NCBI GenBank assembly: GCA_018267575.1
Contig: JAFDYF010000040.1
Coordinates: forward strand, 1 to 64,000
DNA from: Bacteroidota bacterium
GTDB taxonomy: Bacteria > Bacteroidota > Bacteroidia > Chitinophagales > Chitinophagaceae
Direction of reading: 5' to 3'
DNA length: 64,000 bases
The first letter of the stretch is position 1. Each line of letters opens with the position of its first letter. Shown in pieces: positions 26,046 to 35,783 of the stretch. The notes beneath the pieces were generated by a model. It did not search any database. It had not been told where the DNA came from and saw only the letters and a program-made list of their open reading frames with translations. The position numbers and the translations under genes are program-made.

Positions 26046-29000
26046 CTATTGAAACTTCAAAGTCCTCACTCTCATCTCCTGTTTTTCCTTTTCATTTTTC
26101 GCTTGGGCTATAATATACAAATTATGGAATCGCCCATCCGTCACAAGCTGTGCAAATGCATAGCTGAGGGTTACATAATTCATGGGTTTATTGTTTTTGG
26201 GATCGGGCAGCAAATCGGCAGTGCCCAATAGCTGACCATCTGGAGCATCCAATCGAAGCTCAAACACATAACCATAAACCGGTGATTTTTCATAACCAAT
26301 TATTAATGCTGCTTTATTTATACCGCTCAAATCTATATGGTCAAGACTAAACCAACCATCCCCTTTCACCGTCATGTAGTGCACTCCTTTATCATCATCG
26401 GTATCAAAGCCTTTCATATTCTTTACCTCATTCAAAGTTACATTGCTCGCATTACGCAATGCAAGTGTTTTGCTACCTGTCAGTGGTTTGATTCCAGGAC
26501 CACCCTTATCTGTATAACTAGCGGATATAATCAATGCTGCTTTTTGGCTAATTGATTTGTCAGACCCGGGCTTAATGGAACCAGAAGGAGCAAGTGATGG
26601 TTTTACGGTTATCTTTTTGCCAAGGGTCAAAATCCATTCAACAATGGTATTCAAATCAGACTGTGAGATATTGGGGTGTGCGGCCATCATGGTTTCGCCC
26701 CAAACACCTCCTCCACCTTTCCTGATCTTGTTTATGAGATAATCGACCGTCTTTTGTTCGTTCGGATATTTGGCTGCCACCTGTGTAAAAGCTGGTCCAA
26801 TGGATTTCTCAGCAACTTTATGACAGGTTTTGCAATCATAGCTCAGCATCAATGTTTGACCGGTTGCCATGGCTGCAGCCTGCTGATGCCCCATTGGTAT
26901 AGCCGCTTTATCAAATCCATCGAGATAATCTACCGATGCATACAGACCGCTCATTTGCCGTGCAGAAGCAGTATCATCCTTATCATTTACCTTGATGGCA
27001 TATTTCAAATCTTTCCCCGGAAAATAAAAAGATTTATTTCCTAGGATATCGATATCCACGGAGGGTTGCTCATTGCCAGCATATACTTGCAGCATATCAC
27101 TTTTCACAGTCAAGCCTTCCGCATCTTTCACATCCACATAAATAGCATAATCACCTGCTTTGGTATAGGTAAAACTAGCCTCTGGGGTGGTTGTTTCCAC
27201 AGTTTGGCCATTGCCAAAATTCCAAGAATATTTCATGGGCTCCTGCTCGGGATCCCTAGCTTGCACTTTTGCTTTTACGGTGAAGGGCAAATCTCCGGTT
27301 TCCTTATCAATTGAGATGGAAGTGATTTTTGGTGGTCGGTTGCCTCCATTATAATCTATACGTGCAAGACCCGCATCCGGATTTTTTTGAAACCATCCCG
27401 TTCCATATTCCAACATATAGAGCCTTCCATCAGGGCCCAGTTCCATATCGATCACCGAATTGAATTTGGTATGCTCCATAAATGGTTCCATCCGATCATA
27501 GTCACCATTGGGCAACATCGTTACCGGCCTGATAAACCCACGTATCCATTCATAGAAAAAGAATTTGCCATCATAATAAGAAGGATAGCGTGTTTCCTTC
27601 GGATACATATCGCTATAATAAACAGGGCCAGCCATGGCACAACGGCCTCCCGAACCCAACGACGGGAAATCGGGCGAAACAGCATAAGGATACCAAATAA
27701 ATGCTGGCTGCGCGGGAGGCAGTTCACGCAGACCGGTATTGTTCCGGGAATCATTGATGGGCTTTGTCGGATCGAAAGGAGCACCCGATTTGCCAGTAGC
27801 ATAATCGTAATTACGATAGGGGTAGTTGGGCCCAATAAAAAGTGGGTAACCAAAAAAACCTGCTTTGCGCGCCTGGTTCACTTCATCATAGCCGCGAGGG
27901 CCTCTGGTCTCCAAACTATCTTCCCCTGCATCAGGTCCTACTTCTCCCCAATATAAAAACCCGGTTTTTTGATCCACTGAAATCCGATAGGGGTTACGGT
28001 CACCCATCACATATATTTCAGGGCGGGTTTTCTCCATTCCTTTAGGGAAAAGGTTGCCTTCAGGTATATCATAACTGCCATCTGGTTTTACCTTTATGCG
28101 AAGGATCTTTCCCCTTAGATCGTTGGTATTAGCCGATCCACGGCGATCATCATATTGAAGATGGCTAGCCCCTGGACGGTCATCCAACGGAGCAAAACCG
28201 TTGCTCACAAAAGGTTGATTGGGCTCATTGAATGGGGTGGTATTGTCACCCGTAGAAACAAAGAGCGACTTATCAGGGCCAAAAGCAATAGACCCACCCG
28301 TATGACAACAGATTTCTCTTTGCTCATAAAACTGCAAAATGACTTTTTCCGATTTGGGGTCAATCGTATCTTTCTCAAAAGTGAAACGGGAGAGCCGGTT
28401 CACCGAAGTATCATAAGGACTATAGAACACATAAATCCAATGATTATTGCTAAAGTCAGGATCGGCCTTGATGCCAAGTAACCCTTCCTCTGAATTGGCA
28501 CCGTTGCTTTTTGTTTTGTAATAAACATCGAGAAAGCCAACCTGCTTTACCTTTTTTGTATCGTTTTTGTACATCAAAATCTCACCCCTGCGTTGAGAAA
28601 TCAGCACGTCCAGATTGGGCAGTATCGTTAGTTCCGTTGGCTCAAAAAAAGTGCCTTGTACCAATTGGGTTTTGGTAAACCGATCTTCGTCTGGTGCAAA
28701 CTCGCTATGCGCTTTGGCATAATCAGGGGCTTTGTTATCACCAATCGCATATTTGATGCCTCCTAAAATATGTTTGAGATAAAGCGGCTCTGAATAGGAT
28801 TCTTCAGTATGACCAAGCTCTGTATAAAAAACACGACCACCATCAAAATTGTGGTACCAGGCCATCGGATGAAAATCGCCATTCTTACCACCTTCATAAC
28901 TTTTTTCATCGATGGTGATGAGTACTTTTATATCCTTGCTGATGTTTTTGAAATTATACCATTCATCTGTTCTTGTCCAGGTATCAGGAAGGCTATCGGT

Positions 29001-29468
29001 TGAAGGGTGATTTTTATCTTGGATGATTAATTTGGCCTGCTGTTGGCGGGGATGACCTAAAAAATAAGCACCTACCATACGACCATACCAATGCCAATCA
29101 TACTCGGCATCAGAGGCAGCATGTATGCCCACAAAACCGCCGCCAGCCTGGATATAGCGCTCCAAAGCAATTTCTTGGTTACCGCTTAATAGATCGCCAG
29201 TACTGTTCAGGAATATCAGTGCGGCATATTTCTTCAGGGTGTCTTCCTGAAATAAGTTTGCATCAGTGGTTGTATCCACATCGAACCCATTGGCTGCGCC
29301 CAAATCTTGGATTGCCTTGATGCCAACTGGTATGGAAGAGTGGTGAAAACCCGCTGTTTTCGCAAAAATCAAAACTCTCGGTTTTTCGCTGCGTTTGTGG
29401 GTACAAGAAACAAAAGAGATGAGGAGACCCAAAAATAAGAAGGTCAGCAAGGACAGTTTATTCTTCAT
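26046..29468 (-). CDS. Multidomain lipoprotein: ThuA, sugar dehydrogenase propeller, PKD, cytochrome c and C-terminal CBM-like domain
   Basis: A 1140-residue exported lipoprotein (signal then SFVSC). Domains in order are: a ThuA glutamine-amidotransferase-like domain (about 31-245, VLIFAKTAGFHHSSIP and GGGFVGIHAASDAEY); a PQQ-type glucose/sorbosone dehydrogenase beta-propeller (about 263-710, SEEGLLGIKADPDF, CCHTGGSIAFGPD); a PKD domain (about 722-798); a class I cytochrome c with heme motif CKTCH (879-883) and Met ligand candidates at 927-928; and a C-terminal jelly-roll CBM6-like domain (about 972-1138). Architectures of this kind recur in Bacteroidota and Planctomycetota. The propeller probably oxidises a sugar in the periplasm and passes electrons to the fused heme (inference). 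The gene is transcribed away from the fucosidase gene across a 361-bp divergent gap. Confidence 0.9.
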   Translation of the reverse strand: MKNKLSLLTFLFLGLLISFVSCTHKRSEKPRVLIFAKTAGFHHSSIPVGIKAIQDLGAANGFDVDTTTDANLFQEDTLKKYAALIFLNSTGDLLSGNQEIALERYIQAGGGFVGIHAASDAEYDWHWYGRMVGAYFLGHPRQQQAKLIIQDKNHPSTDSLPDTWTRTDEWYNFKNISKDIKVLITIDEKSYEGGKNGDFHPMAWYHNFDGGRVFYTELGHTEESYSEPLYLKHILGGIKYAIGDNKAPDYAKAHSEFAPDEDRFTKTQLVQGTFFEPTELTILPNLDVLISQRRGEILMYKNDTKKVKQVGFLDVYYKTKSNGANSEEGLLGIKADPDFSNNHWIYVFYSPYDTSVNRLSRFTFEKDTIDPKSEKVILQFYEQREICCHTGGSIAFGPDKSLFVSTGDNTTPFNEPNQPFVSNGFAPLDDRPGASHLQYDDRRGSANTNDLRGKILRIKVKPDGSYDIPEGNLFPKGMEKTRPEIYVMGDRNPYRISVDQKTGFLYWGEVGPDAGEDSLETRGPRGYDEVNQARKAGFFGYPLFIGPNYPYRNYDYATGKSGAPFDPTKPINDSRNNTGLRELPPAQPAFIWYPYAVSPDFPSLGSGGRCAMAGPVYYSDMYPKETRYPSYYDGKFFFYEWIRGFIRPVTMLPNGDYDRMEPFMEHTKFNSVIDMELGPDGRLYMLEYGTGWFQKNPDAGLARIDYNGGNRPPKITSISIDKETGDLPFTVKAKVQARDPEQEPMKYSWNFGNGQTVETTTPEASFTYTKAGDYAIYVDVKDAEGLTVKSDMLQVYAGNEQPSVDIDILGNKSFYFPGKDLKYAIKVNDKDDTASARQMSGLYASVDYLDGFDKAAIPMGHQQAAAMATGQTLMLSYDCKTCHKVAEKSIGPAFTQVAAKYPNEQKTVDYLINKIRKGGGGVWGETMMAAHPNISQSDLNTIVEWILTLGKKITVKPSLAPSGSIKPGSDKSISQKAALIISASYTDKGGPGIKPLTGSKTLALRNASNVTLNEVKNMKGFDTDDDKGVHYMTVKGDGWFSLDHIDLSGINKAALIIGYEKSPVYGYVFELRLDAPDGQLLGTADLLPDPKNNKPMNYVTLSYAFAQLVTDGRFHNLYIIAQAKNEKEKQEMRVRTLKFQ

Positions 29469-29829
29469 TGTGCAAGGCAGTTTTAAAATTTAGTCAGAAA
29501 AAAATATCAGTGAGATAGATGTGGTGGCCTTCGTTTCGCGATAAGTATCACATACCTCTTATCCCCAACAAAGTTATAAATCGAGAAATAAAAAGCGCAA
29601 TCTCATTTCATAGCTTTCACCAGTGAAAATAAAAACAAATGGGAATACATCTATCCTGCATGTAATACAGGATGGTTGGCAGACTGGGATGTTTTAGTTT
29701 TAATCCATCTAACAATTTGCCTTTGTTATTATTACATAACCCACTGCATCAAACTTTAGTCCCTATTTTTCTATAGCCTTTCCAAATAGTTTCGATAAAA
29801 CATATCTTTATACAATCCAAAAAACGATT
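29469..29829. other. Divergent promoter region between the ThuA fusion and fucosidase genes
   Basis: This 361-bp intergenic region should hold promoters for both flanking genes. TATCTTTA at 29803-29810 is a one-mismatch fit to the Bacteroidota -7 box TAnnTTTG, about 20 bp before the fucosidase ATG. A small ATCCTG/CAGGAT stem lies near 29652-29672. No gene is visible. Confidence 0.45.
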
Positions 29830-31281
29830 ATGAAAAAATGCCCGCTAATAGTTGGTTTGGTTTTTTTGTCATTTTTAACCGCTCTCCAATCAAGCGCACA
29901 GGAAAAGTTCCAAGCCAACTGGGAATCGCTTAAAAAGTATCAAACCCCAGAATGGTTCAGGGATGCGAAGTTTGGCATCTTTATACATTGGGGCGTTTAT
30001 TCAGTGCCCGCATTCGGCTCAGAGTGGTATCCCCGTGAAATGTACCAAAAAGGATCCAAGGAATTCAAACATCATGTAGAAACCTATGGTCCTCAAAACA
30101 AATTCGGTTATAAGGACTTTATACCGATGTTCAAGGCCGATAAATTTGACCCTGCAAAATGGGTGACCCTATTTAAAAAAGCGGGAGCCAAATACGTGGT
30201 GCCTGTAGCTGAACACCATGATGGCTTTGCCATGTACAAAACGGCTTTGTCGAGGTGGAATGCTTATGATATGGGGCCCAAGCGGGATGTAGTAGGTGAA
30301 TTGGCGGCAGAAATCAGAAAGCAGGGGTTGATCTTTGGGCTATCTTCCCATCGTATCGAACACTGGTTCTTTATGAATGGTGGTCGCAGTTTTGATTCCG
30401 ATGTACAGGACCCACAGTATGCAGATTTTTATGGTCCTGCCAGGGAAGAGAGTGAAACGCCTTCTCCTGAGTTTATGAACGACTGGCTACTACGCTGCTC
30501 CGAACTGGTCAATAATTACCACCCGCAGTTGTTTTGGTTCGATTGGTGGATCGAACAACCAGCTATGGATCCTTATAGAAAATCCTTTGCAGCCTATTAT
30601 TATAATAAGGCATTGGAATGGAACCAGGGTGTGGTCATTAATTATAAAAATGTTTCCTTTCCGGATGAAGCGGCTGTACTGGATCTAGAGCGAGGGAAGT
30701 TGGGAGGCATTCGTAAACTTGCCTGGCAAACCGATGATGCCATTGGCAATAATTCTTGGGGATATGCAGCGGGCAATACCTTTAAAGATGCACAGTATGT
30801 AATCACCAACCTAATAGATATCGTAAGCAAGAATGGCAATCTTTTATTGAATATTGGGCCCCGCTCCGATGGCACCATCACCGATGAAGAAACGGCCACT
30901 TTATTAGGCACGGGTAAATGGTTGGATATAAATGGCGAAGCCATTTATGGCTCACGCCCATGGAAGATCGCTGGCGAAGGTCCCACCGAATCTGCCAGTG
31001 GAAGTTTTGCCAACCAAGAAAAACCATTCACGGCAAAGGATATCCGTTTTACCACTAAAGGCGATACTTTATATGCCATCGCATTGGGTGCACCAGTAAC
31101 CAATACGGAAATCAAAGCCTTGGGAACAAAAGCAGGCAACGGCCATATCGCCGAAATTGGTATGTTGGGCAGCAGCGAAAAATTGATATGGAAACAGCAA
31201 GCGGATGCACTACTGATCAAACCATTTAAAACCTACCCAGTGAACAATGCAGTGGTTTATAGGATTATTTTTAAAAAATAG
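29830..31281 (+). CDS. Alpha-L-fucosidase, GH29 family
   Basis: A 483-residue secreted glycosidase with a signal peptide cleaved near SSAQ-EKF. GH29 hallmarks are WFRDAKFGIFIHWGVYSVPA (residues 42-61), VAEHHDGFAMY (127-136) and FWFDWW (235-240), where Asp238 is the expected nucleophile. LLLNIGPRSDGTI follows. It removes alpha-linked L-fucose from glycans. A zinc dehydrogenase gene follows after 9 bp, suggesting that the released sugar or a derivative is oxidised by the next enzyme. No fucose isomerase, kinase or permease gene lies in the window. Confidence 0.93.
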   Translation: MKKCPLIVGLVFLSFLTALQSSAQEKFQANWESLKKYQTPEWFRDAKFGIFIHWGVYSVPAFGSEWYPREMYQKGSKEFKHHVETYGPQNKFGYKDFIPMFKADKFDPAKWVTLFKKAGAKYVVPVAEHHDGFAMYKTALSRWNAYDMGPKRDVVGELAAEIRKQGLIFGLSSHRIEHWFFMNGGRSFDSDVQDPQYADFYGPAREESETPSPEFMNDWLLRCSELVNNYHPQLFWFDWWIEQPAMDPYRKSFAAYYYNKALEWNQGVVINYKNVSFPDEAAVLDLERGKLGGIRKLAWQTDDAIGNNSWGYAAGNTFKDAQYVITNLIDIVSKNGNLLLNIGPRSDGTITDEETATLLGTGKWLDINGEAIYGSRPWKIAGEGPTESASGSFANQEKPFTAKDIRFTTKGDTLYAIALGAPVTNTEIKALGTKAGNGHIAEIGMLGSSEKLIWKQQADALLIKPFKTYPVNNAVVYRIIFKK

Positions 31282-31290
31282 TATTTGTAC

Positions 31291-32307
31291 ATGAAAGCAT
31301 TGATCTGCGAAAAACCGGGATTGTTTGCATACAAGGAAGCTCCGACTCCTTCGTTTCAGCCCGGTCATGCCATCATAAAAATAAAACGCATTGGTATCTG
31401 CGGAACAGACCTGCACGCCTATCAGGGCAACCAGCCCTATTTCAGCTATCCCAGAATTTTAGGTCATGAACTATCGGGCGACCTGATAGAAGCGGACGAT
31501 GCAACGGGATTTATGCCGGGCGAAAAAATAACCATCATACCTTACCTGAATTGTGGTAAATGCATTGCTTGTAGAAATGGCAAACCCAATTGCTGTGCCA
31601 ATATCCAGGTTTGTGGTGTGCATGTGGATGGCGGTATGGTTCCCTATTTTTCAGTGCCATCTTATACATTAATAAAAAGTGAGGGACTTGGTTATGATGA
31701 GCTCGCACTGGTGGAGCCATTGGCCATCGGTGCTCATGGGGCAAGAAGGGCCTCCATTCAAAAAGATGAATTTGTATTGGTAATGGGCGCAGGCCCCATT
31801 GGCATTGGCACCATGGAATTTGCCCGAATAGCAGGAGCACAAGTGATTGCTTTGGACATCAATCAGGATCGGTTAAATTTTTGTCAGGAAAATTTGAGGG
31901 TCAGTCATACCATCAATCCAGCATCTGAAGATGTTACTCAGCGTTTGCGAGAGATCACCCATGAGGATATGCCCACCGTAATTATTGATGCCACTGGCAA
32001 TCAAAAAGCCATCAACAACGCATTGCCATGGCTCGCCCACGGAGGCCGGTTTATATTAATTGGATTACAAAAAGCAGAACTGATATTCAGTCACCCAGAA
32101 TTCCATAAACGTGAAGCCACGTTGATGAGCAGCCGAAATGCTACCAAAGAAGATTTTTCATTCGTCATCAATTCCATGAAAAAAGGTTTGGTCAATGGTT
32201 CCAACTATATTACCCACCGCGCCCATTTCGATGAGGTGAAAAATATTTTTGAAACTTGGCTGGATCCTAAAAATGGGGTCATCAAAGCCATGGTGAGTTT
32301 GGATTGA
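31291..32307 (+). CDS. Zinc-dependent alcohol dehydrogenase (galactonate/sorbitol dehydrogenase-like)
   Basis: A 338-residue MDR dehydrogenase. Catalytic zinc ligands are Cys37 (GICGTDLHAY) and His59-Glu60 (GHELSG). Unlike the dehydrogenase at 916-1953, the structural zinc site is intact, with cysteines 88, 91, 94 and 101 or 102 (NCGKCIACRNGKPNCC). The cofactor motif is GAGPIGIG. A TTG six bases upstream also opens the frame, but ATG at 31291 (MKALICEK) is the family-typical start. The gene follows the fucosidase by 9 bp, so oxidation of L-fucose or a related sugar acid is a reasonable but unproved guess. Confidence 0.87.
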   Translation: MKALICEKPGLFAYKEAPTPSFQPGHAIIKIKRIGICGTDLHAYQGNQPYFSYPRILGHELSGDLIEADDATGFMPGEKITIIPYLNCGKCIACRNGKPNCCANIQVCGVHVDGGMVPYFSVPSYTLIKSEGLGYDELALVEPLAIGAHGARRASIQKDEFVLVMGAGPIGIGTMEFARIAGAQVIALDINQDRLNFCQENLRVSHTINPASEDVTQRLREITHEDMPTVIIDATGNQKAINNALPWLAHGGRFILIGLQKAELIFSHPEFHKREATLMSSRNATKEDFSFVINSMKKGLVNGSNYITHRAHFDEVKNIFETWLDPKNGVIKAMVSLD

Positions 32308-32392
32308 GCAAAAAATCATTTCCACAATAAAGAATGATTGGAACATTTCTTATTGATATGTTAGAATATTCCCAAACCTTAATGCCCTGCAT

Positions 32393-32400
32393 TATCTTTG
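32393..32400 (+). promoter_or_regulatory. Bacteroidota -7 box of the nucleotidyltransferase gene
   Basis: TATCTTTG matches the TAnnTTTG consensus of the primary Bacteroidota sigma factor exactly and lies 84 bp before the ATG at 32484. The matching upstream TTTG element is not clear. Confidence 0.45.
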
Positions 32401-32483
32401 CCTATCTAAAAATGCGAGTTCATTTTAAGTAATTGCGCCATGAGTAAACGGACATGTTCGCCAGTAATTAATTTTAAAGCTTT

Positions 32484-33200
32484 ATGATGAAAGCAATGAT
32501 ATTCGCTGCAGGGCTAGGCACCCGTTTCAAACCTTGGACTAATCAACACCCAAAAGCATTGGCATTGGTGAATGGGAAAAGTCTTTTACAAAGAAATATT
32601 GAATACCTGCAAAACTATGGAGTGCGTGAGGTGATTGTGAATGTGCACCATTTTTCAGAGCAGATCATCGAAGCCATTGATAAAAATAAAGGATGGGGTT
32701 CAACAATTACCATCAGTGATGAAACCACTGAAGTACTGGAAACGGGTGGCGGTCTTAAAAAAGCAGCTTGGTATTTCAATTCCGGACCGTTCTTTGTAAT
32801 CAATGCCGATGTGCTGACCAATCTCAATCTTGATACCATGATGGATTTCCATCAGCAATACCAACCATTGGCTACACTAGCCGTTACCAACAGAGAATCA
32901 TCAAGAAATTTTTTATTTGATGACGAAAACAATTTATGTGGTTGGAAAAACCTCAAGACAGGAGAAGAGAAAATCAGCAGACAAAAACAGAACCTAATCC
33001 CAAAAGCTTTTAGTACGGTTCATATTATTGAACCAAAAATATTCCCCTTAATCAGCCGCAATGGAAAATTTTCCATTGTGGACAGCTATCTGGAGATTGC
33101 CAAAACTCATACCATCAAAGGTTTTGACCATAGTGGCTCAAAATTCATAGATGTAGGCAAACCCGAATCGGTGGCTACTGCCGAAAAGCTATTCCCCTAA
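32484..33200 (+). CDS. Sugar-1-phosphate nucleotidyltransferase (MurU-like)
   Basis: A 238-residue single-domain nucleotidyltransferase. The N-terminal signature MIFAAGLGTRFKPWT (with the G-x-G-T-R loop at about 10-14) and the conserved KALALVNGKSLLQRNIEYL are typical. The metal-binding aspartate appears in FFVINADVLTN. It resembles MurU (N-acetylmuramate-1-phosphate uridylyltransferase) and mannose-1-phosphate guanylyltransferases of similar short length. MurU works in peptidoglycan recycling with the kinase AmgK, which is not adjacent here, so the substrate is uncertain. A second ATG one codon in is equally possible. Confidence 0.85.
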   Translation: MMKAMIFAAGLGTRFKPWTNQHPKALALVNGKSLLQRNIEYLQNYGVREVIVNVHHFSEQIIEAIDKNKGWGSTITISDETTEVLETGGGLKKAAWYFNSGPFFVINADVLTNLNLDTMMDFHQQYQPLATLAVTNRESSRNFLFDDENNLCGWKNLKTGEEKISRQKQNLIPKAFSTVHIIEPKIFPLISRNGKFSIVDSYLEIAKTHTIKGFDHSGSKFIDVGKPESVATAEKLFP

Positions 33201-33279
33201 ATTATCTTGATATTAATTTTTAATCTTTGAATGGCAGATTGAAGGAATAACGATAATTTTATAGCTAAAGCAAAAACTG

Positions 33280-35703
33280 ATGAAAAATTGTTTTTTCTAT
33301 TTCTTACTATTTTTTTCATTACAAACCTTCGCCCAACCTGCTTCTGAAACTAATCCAATAAAAAAAAGAATCACGCTGCCTAATGGATGGTCGTTGACAC
33401 CCGTTGGCAAAAGTCTTCAGTTGGGCGATTTGCCATTGAACATTGCAGTGAGTGCCTCAAATAAATATATGGCTGTTACCAATAATGGGCAAAGTACCCA
33501 ATCCATTCAACTGATTGATGTAAAAAATGAGAAAAGATTGGACAGCATCAATATTCCTAAATCTTGGTTGGGACTCAAATTCAGTGCCGATGAAAAATAT
33601 CTATACGCCTCTGGTGGCAATGATAATTGGATATTAAAATATGCAATCGTTGCCAATAAACTGGTTTTAAAAGACAGTATCAAACTGGGCGAAAAATGGC
33701 CGGAGAAAATTTCACCCGCCGGATTGGACATTGATGATGCCAAACAACTGCTGTATGTAGTTACAAAAGAAAATAATTCATTGTACATAGTTGATTTGGT
33801 TAGTAAAAAAGTGCTGAACAAATTCGAACTGGGAGGCGAAGGCTATACCTGCCTGCTCTCCAAAAACAAGAAAGAACTTTATATTACCTGTTGGGGCTGC
33901 GATAAACTGAAAATTTTTGATACCGAAAATAGAAAGTTCACTGATGAGATTGCCGTCGGCGATAACCCCAATGATATAGTGCTTAGCAAAAACAATCGCT
34001 ATCTTTTTGTAGCTAATGCCAATGATAATGATGTTTCAGTGATTGATCTTGAAAGCAAAAAAGTTATTGAAACCTTACATGCAGCATTGTACCCAGATGC
34101 TCCTATGGGTTCCACAACCAACGCACTTGCCCTAAACCGCAGCGAGAACACCCTGTATGTAGCCAATGCAGACAATAATTGTTTGGCAGTATTTGATGTG
34201 AGCAAGCCGGGCCATAGCAAATCGAAGGGTTTTATCCCTGTGGGGTGGTATCCAACAGCCATCAAAGTGATTGGCAATAAAGTATTTGTTGCCAATGGGA
34301 AAGGGTTTACGTCCATGGCGAATCCCAATGGGCCCAATCCGACCACAAAAAAAATGAAAGTAAAATACCAAGATGGTGATGAGGAAAAAGCGAAAGGGGT
34401 TCAATATATTGGCGGATTGTTCAAAGGCACATTAAGCATTTTTACAGAGCCCGATGAAAAGTCCTTAAGCAAATATTCGAAACTGGTTTACGAAAATACG
34501 CCTTACACAAAATCGAAAGAGCTTGAGACAGATGGCGAACCTGGCAATCCGATACCCATGAAGGTGGGTGATCCCTCCCCAATCAAATATGTTTTCTACA
34601 TCATCAAAGAAAACCGTACATATGACCAAGTACTTGGGGATATGAAAGAAGGGAATGGCGACCCATCCTTGGTGCTTTTTGGCGAACATATTACCCCCAA
34701 TCAACATGCCCTTGCCCGTGAATTTGTGTTGCTCGATAATTTTTACTGCGATGCAGAAGTGAGTGCCGATGGCCATAATTGGAGCATGGGCGCTTACGCG
34801 AATGATTATCTTGAGAAGACCTGGCCTACCAGTTATGGCGGCAGGGGGGGAAAATACGATGCTGAAGGCAATCGCGAAATTGCTAATAACAAAAATGGTT
34901 TTATCTGGGAAAATTGCAAAAGAGCCGAGGTCAGCTTCCGGACTTATGGAGAGTTTGCAGATGACTATAAACCCAATATACCCATCCTCAAAGACCATTT
35001 CTGTCCTTACTACACTAGTTGGGATCAAACTGTAAGGGATACCACTAGGGTAAGCCAATGGAAAAGGGATTTCGATTCCCTACTCTCTATAAATGCATTG
35101 CCTCAATTAAGCACTCTACGTATTATCAATGATCATACAGAAGGTCTTGCAAAAGGAAGGCCCACCCCTTTTGTTCATGTAGCCGACAATGACCTTGCCG
35201 TTGGGCAATTTGTAGAGTACCTCAGTAAAAGCAAAATATGGCAACAAAGTGTTGTGTTTATTTTGGAAGATGATGCTCAAAATGGCCCCGACCATGTGGA
35301 TGCCCACCGGACTACAGCCTATGTTGCCGGCGGTTATGTAAAACGCCATTATGTTGACCATACTATTTATTCTACGACATCCATGGTGCGTACCATCGAG
35401 TTGATATTGGGAATGCCACCGATGAGCCAGTATGATGCTGCCGCAGAGCCGATGTGGCGTTGCTTTACAGCAACCCCCAATCTTGATCCTTTCATTTCCC
35501 TGCCTTGCAATATCGATTTAACAGAAAGAAATACAGCTTGGAATGAGCTTGCCGAAAAATCTGCCCGTTTTGATTTTACCAAAGAAGACCGTGTTCCCGA
35601 TCTTTTATTCAATGAGGTACTATGGAAAGCCATTAAGGGTCTGAACTCAGAAGTGCCAGCCCCAAAAAGAGCAGCTTTTGTGAAGACTAAGGAAAACGAT
35701 TGA
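33280..35703 (+). CDS. Secreted YVTN beta-propeller/phosphoesterase fusion
   Basis: An 807-residue exported protein (signal ending QTFAQ). The N-terminal half is a YncE-like beta-propeller made of YVTN repeats (for example NPNDIVLSKNNRYLFVANAN, TLYVANADNNCLAVFDV). From about residue 430 a phosphoesterase of the acid phosphatase/phospholipase-C-like group begins, with YIIKENRTYDQ and SADGHNWSMGAYANDY, and EDDAQNGPDHVDAHRTTAY later. The role is probably hydrolysis of a phosphate ester in the periplasm or outside the cell. The substrate is unknown. A bidirectional terminator follows. Confidence 0.87.
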   Translation: MKNCFFYFLLFFSLQTFAQPASETNPIKKRITLPNGWSLTPVGKSLQLGDLPLNIAVSASNKYMAVTNNGQSTQSIQLIDVKNEKRLDSINIPKSWLGLKFSADEKYLYASGGNDNWILKYAIVANKLVLKDSIKLGEKWPEKISPAGLDIDDAKQLLYVVTKENNSLYIVDLVSKKVLNKFELGGEGYTCLLSKNKKELYITCWGCDKLKIFDTENRKFTDEIAVGDNPNDIVLSKNNRYLFVANANDNDVSVIDLESKKVIETLHAALYPDAPMGSTTNALALNRSENTLYVANADNNCLAVFDVSKPGHSKSKGFIPVGWYPTAIKVIGNKVFVANGKGFTSMANPNGPNPTTKKMKVKYQDGDEEKAKGVQYIGGLFKGTLSIFTEPDEKSLSKYSKLVYENTPYTKSKELETDGEPGNPIPMKVGDPSPIKYVFYIIKENRTYDQVLGDMKEGNGDPSLVLFGEHITPNQHALAREFVLLDNFYCDAEVSADGHNWSMGAYANDYLEKTWPTSYGGRGGKYDAEGNREIANNKNGFIWENCKRAEVSFRTYGEFADDYKPNIPILKDHFCPYYTSWDQTVRDTTRVSQWKRDFDSLLSINALPQLSTLRIINDHTEGLAKGRPTPFVHVADNDLAVGQFVEYLSKSKIWQQSVVFILEDDAQNGPDHVDAHRTTAYVAGGYVKRHYVDHTIYSTTSMVRTIELILGMPPMSQYDAAAEPMWRCFTATPNLDPFISLPCNIDLTERNTAWNELAEKSARFDFTKEDRVPDLLFNEVLWKAIKGLNSEVPAPKRAAFVKTKEND

Positions 35704-35738
35704 CCTGATTTATTCCTTTTTGAAAAACTATACAAAAA

Positions 35739-35761
35739 AGCCTTGCAAATATTGCAAGGCT
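35739..35761. terminator. Bidirectional terminator between convergent genes
   Basis: AGCCTTGCAA (35739-35748) and TTGCAAGGCT (35752-35761) form a perfect 10-bp stem with an ATA loop. A T-rich tail follows on the + strand and an A-run precedes it (T-run for the - strand), so it can end both the phosphoesterase gene and the small exported-protein gene. Confidence 0.85.
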
Positions 35762-35783
35762 TTCATTTTTATACATTATTGGT

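Noticed and set aside
27387..27956. 189-codon + strand frame opposite the ThuA fusion
   Set aside because: It lies within the dehydrogenase propeller coding sequence; the length arises from the codon composition of the real gene.
34465..35058. 197-codon - strand frame opposite the phosphoesterase domain
   Set aside because: The + strand protein has conserved active-site motifs across this stretch, while the - strand product resembles nothing known.
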